From Bacteroidales bacterium (lineage in GTDB: Bacteria; Bacteroidota; Bacteroidia; Bacteroidales; P3), in the NCBI GenBank assembly GCA_016281475.1, contig JAEEIS010000024.1, forward strand, positions 1-22,048: a stretch of 22,048 bases of DNA, given 5' to 3'. This document shows positions 15,674 through 22,048 of the stretch, piece after piece; the stretch's first letter is position 1; each line of letters opens with the position of its first letter. The notes beneath the pieces were generated by a model. It worked only from the letters and a program-made list of their open reading frames with translations, did no database searches and was not told the origin of the DNA. A program made the translations under genes and the position numbers.

Positions 15674-17026
15674 TTATTGTGTACACAACTCGCCCAAAAG
15701 CGTCGCAGCCGTGCAATCCACCACCTTCACCTTTACATATTGCCCAGGCAGCACCTCGTGGCGGTCGAAAACAATCACCTTGTTTTGGCTGTTGCGCCCA
15801 AAGAGACGCTCTTTGCTACGATGCGACTCCCCCTCTACTAGCACTTCGTACACCTTGCCCACTTCCTTGCGGTTGTTTTCGAGAGCCATCTGTCCTTGCA
15901 AGGCGATGATTTCCTCCAACCGGCGAGTCTTCACATCCTCCGGCACATCGTCCTGAAGATGTTTCTCGGCATAGGTGTTGGGGCGCATGGAAAACTTGAA
16001 CATATAGGCATAGTCGTACCTCACCTTGCGGAACATCTCCAAAGTCATCTGGTGCTCCTCCTCTGTTTCGGTGCAAAAACCCGCTATCACATCTGTAGTG
16101 ATGGAGCATTCAGGCATATAGCGACGGATGGCGGCAATGCGGTCGAGATACCATGCCGAGTCGTAGTGACGGTTCATCAGCTTGAGCATCCGGTCACTGC
16201 CACTTTGCACTGGCAAGTGGATGCACTTGCAGATGTTGTCATACTTCGCCATCACCTCCAGCAGGCTGTCGCTAAGATCCTTGGGATGCGAAGTAGCGAA
16301 ACGCACACGCAAAGTCGGGGCAATTTCGGCCACGCGTGCCATCAATTCGGGGAAGCCCACCTCGGCGGTATCGGTCTTCCAGCGATAGGAGTTAACATTC
16401 TGTCCCAACAAGGTCACCTCTTTATATCTTTGCTCAAATAGGCTGCGGGCCTCCGCCACGATGGTTTCGGGGTCGCGGCTGCGTTCACGGCCTCGGGTGT
16501 ATGGCACCACACAATAGGCGCAATAGTTCTGACAGCCTCGCATGATAGAGATATATGCCGAGATGCCGTTGCTGCCCAAGCGCACAGGCTCGATGTCGGC
16601 GTAGGTCTCCGTGGTGCTCAGCTCTGTTTCGGCAGCTTTTACACCCTGCTCACGCACCTGCTTGAGCATGGCAGGCAATCGACGATAGGCATCGGGGCCC
16701 ACCACAAAGCTCACATTCTCCTCCTCCACCATCAGCTGGCTCTGCAGTCGCTCAGCCATGCAGCCCAGTATGCCGATGCGCAACTGAGGGTGGCGCTGCT
16801 GTACGGCGCGCAGTTCGCGCAGGCGTTTGCGAATGCGTTGTTCGGCATTGTCGCGGATAGCACAAGTGTTTATCAGCACATAGTCTGCATCGGCCAAATC
16901 CGTCACAACCTCATAGCCCTCCTTTTGCAGAAGGGATGCCACAATCTCGCTGTCAGCAAAATTCATCTGACAGCCGTAAGTCTCTATATATATGTTTTTC
17001 ATGTTATCTTGCATACTATCTTTCAT
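15674..17026 (-). CDS. miaB: tRNA-2-methylthio-N6-dimethylallyladenosine synthase MiaB
   Basis: About 450 residues. MiaB is a radical-SAM methylthiotransferase that adds a 2-methylthio group to i6A37 of tRNAs reading UNN codons. The N-terminal UPF0004 domain holds three Fe-S cysteines (C19 in YGCQMN, C55 in INTCAIRDNAE, C89 in LGCMAER). The radical-SAM motif GCQNYCAYCVVPYTRGRE follows (C165, C169, C172), and a TRAM domain closes it (EVLVEGESHRSKERLFGR, PGQYVKVKV). I chose ATG 17026. ATGs at 17014 and 17002 are also possible, and GTG 17068 overlaps the protease stop as GTGA. It is a housekeeping gene between two secretion-related genes, probably for operon reasons. Confidence 0.93.
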   Translation of the reverse strand: MKDSMQDNMKNIYIETYGCQMNFADSEIVASLLQKEGYEVVTDLADADYVLINTCAIRDNAEQRIRKRLRELRAVQQRHPQLRIGILGCMAERLQSQLMVEEENVSFVVGPDAYRRLPAMLKQVREQGVKAAETELSTTETYADIEPVRLGSNGISAYISIMRGCQNYCAYCVVPYTRGRERSRDPETIVAEARSLFEQRYKEVTLLGQNVNSYRWKTDTAEVGFPELMARVAEIAPTLRVRFATSHPKDLSDSLLEVMAKYDNICKCIHLPVQSGSDRMLKLMNRHYDSAWYLDRIAAIRRYMPECSITTDVIAGFCTETEEEHQMTLEMFRKVRYDYAYMFKFSMRPNTYAEKHLQDDVPEDVKTRRLEEIIALQGQMALENNRKEVGKVYEVLVEGESHRSKERLFGRNSQNKVIVFDRHEVLPGQYVKVKVVDCTAATLLGELCTQ

Positions 17027-17064
17027 ATATTCGCCAGCCCCAGTTCGCAACCCGACACTGGGTG

Positions 17065-20000
17065 TCACTTCACAATCACTTTCTTAACACAACTCTCCCC
17101 TACCCTTACAGCATAGAAACCCGCACTTAATGATGGTATGCGGACCACTGCAACAACCGAATCCACCATATCCCTGCCGCTCCTACTGTATACCATCTGA
17201 CCATATACATTATACACAGCAATAGATTCTTTCGCAGGGGCTTCAACAACTAACGTGCCATTCGACACATAGACTCGTACCATTTGATTGTCGGGCTGGG
17301 CTATCCCCACCATTTCACCAAAGGTGGCAACAAAAGTGCGGTCGACATCAAGTACCACGCTCCTAGGATTGTCTGTCACACCATCCGACCAACTTAGAAA
17401 CCTGTAACCTTCATTCGCCAAGGCGCCTATCTCCACCTCGGTTCCACTCGGATAGAGTCCATTGCCGGACACAACGCCCATCTCATCCGATGAAGATATT
17501 GTCGTCAGTGTATAGTATACCGTTGTGTCTATCTCCACCTGCTCAAAATGGTCAACCCAAACGGTGTCATGCTCTCCTGGCAGCCATATCGTGTCGCACA
17601 GCTCCATCCAGACCGTATCACGCCAATTATTCCACACGGTGTCATGTATATACACCGTATCATATATCGTTGTAATCGTATTTTCCATCACCTTCCTTAC
17701 CTCTTCTCCATCTGTAAAATAGGCCACATATGCTTGTCCTCCCATCACAGTCACTACGCGTGGATTATCCGTGTTGCTATCGTTCCAATGGCTGAAACGA
17801 TAGGGTGGATTAGGTATGACTGATATTTCCACCGTGCTGCCAATCGGGAACACGCCTCTACCCACAGGTGTGCCCCATGCCGAGACAGGTGTCGTCACAA
17901 CCAACGCCCCCATTTCAGGCGACACATACAAAGTATCCCACACCGTGCGCTGCACCGTATCGACAACGTCATAATACATCGTATCCGTCGCCCATCGGTA
18001 GAGCGTATCGTGGATCACCCTCGACAGCGTGTCATGCACTAATACGAAGACGGTATCACGCACTATGGTATCCAACGAGGATGTCAACGTATCGGCAATC
18101 CTTATATCGTCTATATAAAGGTAATATTTATAATACGACTGGTAGTTGATAGCCACATACTTGGCCCCCGCGGGCACCAACAAGTCGCAATACTGCCATC
18201 CTGGGCTGCTTACTCCATAATCCGCCAACGTGTCGGTAAATGCCGACGGTGCGTCGGAAGTGGTGGAATAAACCACACTGAACCTCTCCGTCGAAGTGTG
18301 CGACCGACAATAGTAAAACGTCAGATGCAACGCATTTGAGGTTGGCAGCTTGGGCGAAATCAGATACTGGTTGTAATCTGAAGCGGAATAATAGCTGCTA
18401 AATCTGTATGCATACTGCCCGCCATGGGTCGAGAAACCGTCGGTAGTAGAGCCTATACCCTGGCGGTCGCTGTTCCTGCTGTTCATGCTCACCGAATACC
18501 AGCACCCCGCACTACCCGTCTCGAAGTCTTGCACTTGTGGCAAAGTTGCTATCGTGCCGCAGCCCACTCCCGCGTATGGGCTGAAAGTGAACGACACCGT
18601 GCTGTAGTCGCTGCTGACCAGTATATTCGTAATGCTAAACGAAGTGTCTGGCGTTCCATCGCACAGATATGGGTGTGGATTGGACATGGCATCAAACGAA
18701 TTTCGTCCATACACTCCAAAGGCGGCACCCGACACATTGCCATTAATTGTATCAATCGTGCTGTTGGGTCGGAACAGCCACAACTCATGCGGAGTATTGA
18801 AAAAGTCGAAATCGGCATTGTCGGCATTCGTGCTCTCGTTATAACGCCATATCAGCATCCCACGCCCAGGTATCGACGAATCAAATGTGTCCGACGTGTT
18901 GCGATACTCCAAAATATACCACTGCTGGCGGTCAGCCGACGCAATCTTATAGGCATGGTTTGGACCCGATGCCAACGACTGCATCGTATAGCTGCCCGAA
19001 TCAGTCAGTTCCGGAATGCTGTCAAACCAGTTCAAATACTTTATTTTAAACAACGAATTGCTCTGCTGTGGCGGTGTCTGGTTGCTGTTCATCAAGTCCC
19101 AGCTGCCACCGGGCGACACATTGTCGTAGTTCTCGTAGTGGTAGATGTCGGGGCAGCCCAACGTATGCGTCATCTCATGGCAGAGGGTACTGACCCCAAA
19201 ATAATGTTCGCCCGACCCTGCCAGCTGGAAATTGAAAGTAAACACCCGTTTGCCATTGATATACACATAGCGGTCGTAAAGGCTCCACTTATGCGGCCAC
19301 AACAAGTCGCTCCACCCTGTATACGTGCCACTGACTACAAAGCAGACATTGTCCACCAACCCATCGTCATCCACGTCAAGATTCAATGCCGTAGATACCG
19401 GAGTGTTGCTATTCACCCAATTCACGGCATTTTCCAACAAGTCAAACTCGCGCGCCGTTCTATCTGAGTCCGACACATAGCCCAACGTATTAGTTGCACT
19501 ATACGGCCGGAAATAGTTCCTTGCATGCACGTCTTGATACGACAGCACTGTACTGCCACTTGGTGCAGGGTAATAATGGGTAAGAATATGCAGCTTGTTA
19601 TAGCTGGTTTTCTTAAAATAGTTATACATCGACGACGCTCCTGCCGTGCTGTCGTTAAACTTGCTGTCTATCGAGCTGAACGAGGCAGTGGAAAAGGCCG
19701 TATCATCGGCAAAGCGGATAAAGATAACTATGTTGTTCAACAATCCATGGTTCGCGCCGCTAGTCTTAGGGGCAGCAGGACGGTATTTCTCAGGCACCTC
19801 CCAAAGGCTGTGCAGCCGTTGCAACTCCTGGACAGAGGGTGTCAAATTGGGCGACAGTCCCACGCTGGCGGGATTCACGCTGCCCGGCACATACCCCGTC
19901 GGTCGCAAGAGCCCCTCTCTCAGCGTTGCATACACATATTCCCCCGTCTCAGGGTTCTGCACTATAGTATACCCTTCTCTATCGTGCAGTCGATGGAAAA

Positions 20001-20139
20001 ACTCGTCGCCCGACACATAGCAGTGCAACGTGTCGCCATTAGGCTGCACCCGCACCACAGGCAAAAACCTCACCGGAGCGGCTCCCGCCACCCAACAAAC
20101 CAAAAAGAATAAACTAAAAACTAATATTTGTCGTCTCAT
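17065..20139 (-). CDS. M6-family metalloprotease with T9SS sorting domain and DT-octad repeats
   Basis: About 1024 residues. The signal peptide is MRRQILVFSLFFLVCWVAG; ATG 20139 is preferred over TTG 20148. The zinc protease domain carries HEMTHTLGCPDIY (H321, E322, H325), the HExxH...D pattern of M6/InhA-like peptidases, followed by SWDLM, which fits a Met-turn. A MAM/choice-of-anchor-J-like module spans about 526-680. Then come two InlB-B-like repeats (about 737-797 and 882-932), each preceded by an unusual Asp-Thr repeat block (about 688-736 and 816-873). The last 75 residues are a type A sorting domain (VYVSNGTLVVEAPAKESIAV, IPSLSAGFYAVRVG, KKVIVK). Likely a secreted or surface peptidase exported by the T9SS. 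It is 19 nt after the Plug gene and meets miaB at its 3' end. Confidence 0.9.
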   Translation of the reverse strand: MRRQILVFSLFFLVCWVAGAAPVRFLPVVRVQPNGDTLHCYVSGDEFFHRLHDREGYTIVQNPETGEYVYATLREGLLRPTGYVPGSVNPASVGLSPNLTPSVQELQRLHSLWEVPEKYRPAAPKTSGANHGLLNNIVIFIRFADDTAFSTASFSSIDSKFNDSTAGASSMYNYFKKTSYNKLHILTHYYPAPSGSTVLSYQDVHARNYFRPYSATNTLGYVSDSDRTAREFDLLENAVNWVNSNTPVSTALNLDVDDDGLVDNVCFVVSGTYTGWSDLLWPHKWSLYDRYVYINGKRVFTFNFQLAGSGEHYFGVSTLCHEMTHTLGCPDIYHYENYDNVSPGGSWDLMNSNQTPPQQSNSLFKIKYLNWFDSIPELTDSGSYTMQSLASGPNHAYKIASADRQQWYILEYRNTSDTFDSSIPGRGMLIWRYNESTNADNADFDFFNTPHELWLFRPNSTIDTINGNVSGAAFGVYGRNSFDAMSNPHPYLCDGTPDTSFSITNILVSSDYSTVSFTFSPYAGVGCGTIATLPQVQDFETGSAGCWYSVSMNSRNSDRQGIGSTTDGFSTHGGQYAYRFSSYYSASDYNQYLISPKLPTSNALHLTFYYCRSHTSTERFSVVYSTTSDAPSAFTDTLADYGVSSPGWQYCDLLVPAGAKYVAINYQSYYKYYLYIDDIRIADTLTSSLDTIVRDTVFVLVHDTLSRVIHDTLYRWATDTMYYDVVDTVQRTVWDTLYVSPEMGALVVTTPVSAWGTPVGRGVFPIGSTVEISVIPNPPYRFSHWNDSNTDNPRVVTVMGGQAYVAYFTDGEEVRKVMENTITTIYDTVYIHDTVWNNWRDTVWMELCDTIWLPGEHDTVWVDHFEQVEIDTTVYYTLTTISSSDEMGVVSGNGLYPSGTEVEIGALANEGYRFLSWSDGVTDNPRSVVLDVDRTFVATFGEMVGIAQPDNQMVRVYVSNGTLVVEAPAKESIAVYNVYGQMVYSRSGRDMVDSVVAVVRIPSLSAGFYAVRVGESCVKKVIVK

Positions 20140-20142
20140 ATT

Positions 20143-20170
20143 TTTCAACTTTCAATTTTCAACTTTCAAC
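20143..20170. repeat. Four tandem heptamers TTTCAA(C/T) at the Plug-protease junction
   Basis: The plus strand reads TTTCAAC, TTTCAAT, TTTCAAC, TTTCAAC. The array covers the last codons and stop of the Plug gene and the short spacer before the protease ATG, so copy number changes would alter the Plug tail or the protease leader. Confidence 0.7.
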
Positions 20171-21433
20171 TCTCCGTATTGCCACCAGCCGGTCATACCT
20201 GTCGCTGGGTGCGCGATAATAGACATACACCGTATAGCTGTTCGGAGTCTCGTAGTGGTCTCCCTCCAGCGTGGCGGTCAAGCCCTCGGTCTCACCCTTC
20301 GGCACAAACAGCAGCTGATAGGCATAATACCCCTGTTTCAATTGCAACCGCAACGTATAGGCCTTCTTCTCCGGCCGGTATTCCATGCGGCTGTGCTCAT
20401 CCATGTGCCACTGTGTCAGGTCGCCCACCACATACACGTTGCCATTCATATAGGGGTACTCCATCGGCAGGGTGAAGTTCACCTGCACATAGTCCGCCTC
20501 CGTCTGTTTGTTGTTGCGGTCCCACACATTCACCTTCATTCCGCCATTCAGCGTCTGCTCTGCCACATAATGTCCTCTAGACCTATCCTCCAGCGGCTTC
20601 AACAAAGCAAACCACTCCCTGCCGTATTCCTCTATGTGATACACGTTGTACATCGCCGTGCGGATATTGCTTATATCGAAATAGCGGAACGAGTTGCCGC
20701 CCCAAAACACATTCGCCTTGCGGTTGCGATAGCACAACGCACCACGTTCATAGCCGCTAAACTCCAGCTCGCGCATATTGTCCAGACGCCCGTTCTGCTG
20801 CACCGCCACACGGAAATAGGCTGGGTTCAACTGTGGGGGTAACAGCATACCCGTGTAATCACGGTTATTATCCACCGCCACATCCACCTCTCTCCTCTGA
20901 AATATCGCCTCGTTGTCGTAAGGTACCGTCACCGCCGCATCCACCTTCACCGACCCCTCCGTCACACAGAACCTACGCGTCAGCAGCACACTGTCGGTAG
21001 CATCCTGCAGCACCACCGTCAGCACATAGTTGCCCGACACCAGCAGCTGCCCATATTGCGACGGTATGTACTGGTAGTAATGCACATAGTCTGTCAGCGT
21101 GGTGAACGAACTGCTATAGTTCTCTATCGGACCCTCCTCGAAACCGCTGATATACTCATTCGGCTCCATGTCATCCACCTGCCAGTGGCTGTCGCAATGC
21201 TGTATACGGTAGCGGTAATTGTCGGGCTCCGCACCCATCACGTCGAAACGGAGCAGCAGCCTGTCCTCACTTCCCAACACCAGCACGGGAGGCTCCAGTT
21301 CCACCCCGTTGCGACACAATATCACCGTCTTCACCCGCTCCGTCCAATACGAATCCGTCACCACCTGAGCCCTCGCAGCATTTGGCAGCGCTATCGACAA
21401 CACAATCAATATCAACAAAATAATCCGATTCAT
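20159..21433 (-). CDS. Type IX secretion system Plug protein (DUF5103)
   Basis: A 424-residue secreted protein with signal peptide MNRIILLILIVLSIALPNAA (cleaved about at ARAQ). It matches the DUF5103 family, now known as the T9SS plug protein: RVKTVILCRNGVELEPPVLV, LGSEDRLLLRFDVMG, YRYRIQHCDSHW, NEYISGFEEGPIENY, and LLVSGNYVLTVVLQD with LLTRRFCV. In Flavobacterium the Plug protein closes the periplasmic side of the SprA translocon when PorV is not bound. The C-terminal half is beta-rich, including a carbohydrate-binding-like YMNGNVYVVGDLTQWHMDE segment. The start is ATG 21433; an upstream in-frame TTG (21466) lies inside the promoter box. It heads the operon containing two T9SS cargo genes. 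Confidence 0.82.
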   Translation of the reverse strand: MNRIILLILIVLSIALPNAARAQVVTDSYWTERVKTVILCRNGVELEPPVLVLGSEDRLLLRFDVMGAEPDNYRYRIQHCDSHWQVDDMEPNEYISGFEEGPIENYSSSFTTLTDYVHYYQYIPSQYGQLLVSGNYVLTVVLQDATDSVLLTRRFCVTEGSVKVDAAVTVPYDNEAIFQRREVDVAVDNNRDYTGMLLPPQLNPAYFRVAVQQNGRLDNMRELEFSGYERGALCYRNRKANVFWGGNSFRYFDISNIRTAMYNVYHIEEYGREWFALLKPLEDRSRGHYVAEQTLNGGMKVNVWDRNNKQTEADYVQVNFTLPMEYPYMNGNVYVVGDLTQWHMDEHSRMEYRPEKKAYTLRLQLKQGYYAYQLLFVPKGETEGLTATLEGDHYETPNSYTVYVYYRAPSDRYDRLVAIRRVES

Positions 21434-21463
21434 CAGAGATATTATATATATAAAAAGAAAGTG

Positions 21464-21471
21464 CAAATTTA
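21464..21471 (-). promoter_or_regulatory. -7 promoter box for the Plug-protease-miaB operon
   Basis: On the minus strand this reads TAAATTTG, fitting TAnnTTTG, about 30 nt before the Plug ATG and followed by a short AT-rich leader (TATATATA). A poly-T stretch lies just upstream. No clear -33 TTG is seen at the expected spacing. Confidence 0.45.
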
Positions 21472-21810
21472 CACAAAAAAAACAGATAATTAGAAATGTT
21501 GAGCATCAAAACTTAAAAATGCCATACGCGCCAGCTTTCTCCCACCGCCCGGTCCTCAGTCGGGTTGTTTTGTGGTAGGGGTTGTTGTGCCATCTGACTG
21601 TCCTCAACTTTTCTTCGCCTTCAGAAGCGGAGCCACAGCGAAGGCTAAACGAAAGCTGAGCGAAGGCACATTGGAAAGACGCACACACAGAGCGGCAACC
21701 TCCTGTCATAGAACACTTCCGACAACCAAAAGCATACGCATTGGACATTGGACATTCAACACCTCAATCCTACAAATCAGCCGTTATGTTTTCGAACCGC
21801 CCATCCCCCT
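21472..21810. other. Gene-free, repeat-like intergenic segment
   Basis: About 340 bases with no gene I can support. AGCGAAGGC occurs twice (21637-21645 and 21659-21667), CTTCAGAAG is a small palindrome near 21619, and a CATTGGA heptamer repeats at 21739-21752. An 80-codon minus-strand open frame (21506-21748) is low-complexity (Ser, Arg, Cys) and looks like translated repeat DNA rather than a protein. Confidence 0.55.
21739..21759. repeat. Short heptamer tandem repeat CATTGGA
   Basis: CATTGGA occurs twice in tandem (21739-21752) followed by a degenerate third unit CATTCAA. It lies in the gene-free segment and has the same 7-bp period as the array at 20143-20170. Confidence 0.6.
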
Positions 21811-22048
21811 CTATTTTCCATCACCTTTTATATCTATCCACTGTTTCTTGTTGTTCTGCCAAAACCTCTCGGGCGAGAAGTATGGATCTAGGCTATACTG
21901 AATGTCTGTCATCTTTATATCTTTAAGCCTATTCAATGGCCAAATCTTCTCTATATGATGATATGCATGTCCCAAAACATACCAAACATAGTCTTTCATT
22001 ACCAGTCCTCGCGGTTCAAATTGCTCCTGCCGATATGGTAATCGGTAC
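21811..22048 (-). CDS. WYL-domain protein, C-terminal fragment (5' end outside window)
   Basis: The minus-strand frame is open through the right edge. It reads RLPYRQEQFEPRGLVMKDYV, then WYVLGHAYHHIEKIWPLNRL, KDIKMTDIQYSLDPYFSPERFW and a short tail. The pattern of FEPRGLV, WYxLGH and a LNRLKDI strand before a FxPERFW helix matches the WYL domain of Bacteroidota transcriptional regulators and defence-associated proteins, which bind ligands or nucleic-acid ends. It stops about 17 residues after FWQNN, where many WYL proteins continue with a WCX extension, so it may be a short variant or 3'-truncated. An ATG at 21999 is internal to the domain and not the likely start. Confidence 0.5.
   Translation of the reverse strand, partial: YRLPYRQEQFEPRGLVMKDYVWYVLGHAYHHIEKIWPLNRLKDIKMTDIQYSLDPYFSPERFWQNNKKQWIDIKGDGK

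Noticed and set aside
18424..19467. A 347-codon plus-strand open frame inside the protease gene
   Set aside because: It is antisense to the HExxH catalytic region of a well-supported gene; its Arg/His/Ile-rich sequence has no recognisable fold.
21506..21748. An 80-codon minus-strand open frame in the right-hand gap
   Set aside because: Biased Ser/Arg/Cys composition, repeat DNA beneath it, and no domain; more likely translated repeat sequence.
1..22048. CRISPR array, tRNA/rRNA genes, transposase or integrase
   Set aside because: I saw no regularly spaced repeats of 25-40 bp, no tRNA-like cloverleaf, and no DDE or tyrosine recombinase motifs. The tandem repeats present are only 7-14 bp.

Overview
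The window looks like a chromosome segment from a Bacteroidales-type bacterium (phylum Bacteroidota). The main reasons are a complete type IX secretion system (T9SS) core operon in the porP-porK-porL-porM-porN order known from Porphyromonas gingivalis, cargo proteins with T9SS type A sorting domains, promoter-like TAnnTTTG boxes, and an absence of clear Shine-Dalgarno sequences. I assign no species.

Layout, left to right. (1) Positions 1-1144 hold the 3' end of an Rhs/YD-repeat polymorphic protein with a variable tip, followed through an ATGA overlap by a small cysteine-rich zinc-ribbon protein. (2) Positions 1145-1651 have no intact gene: they hold a frame-disrupted gene remnant, a perfect 12-bp hairpin and a promoter/operator-like sequence. 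(3) Positions 1652-4484 carry a DUF7033-type polysaccharide deacetylase, a KdsC-like KDO-8-phosphate phosphatase and an RlpA-like/SPOR envelope protein, a small cell-envelope group. (4) Positions 4696-11748 carry the T9SS core: PorP/SprF-like outer-membrane protein, PorK/GldK lipoprotein, the PorL-PorM motor pair, PorN, and, beyond a strong terminator, a second PorN/GldN paralog that starts at TTG. (5) Positions 21433 down to 11790, on the minus strand, form a tightly packed operon: T9SS Plug protein (DUF5103), an M6-like metalloprotease cargo, MiaB, a membrane-anchored PASTA protein, a second T9SS cargo protein, and an RluA/RluD-type pseudouridine synthase. It converges with the T9SS core operon. 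(6) Positions 21434-21810 are non-coding and repeat-like, and a WYL-domain gene fragment lies at the right edge.

The unifying theme is protein secretion. PorL/PorM form the energised inner-membrane motor, PorK/PorN the periplasmic ring, and PorP is outer-membrane associated. Plug is a partner of the SprA/Sov translocon, which is not in the window. The two cargo proteins in Plug's operon carry the C-terminal signal this machine reads. The least explained pieces are the Rhs tip with its zinc-ribbon partner, the second PorN copy, and the octapeptide 'DT' repeats in the protease.
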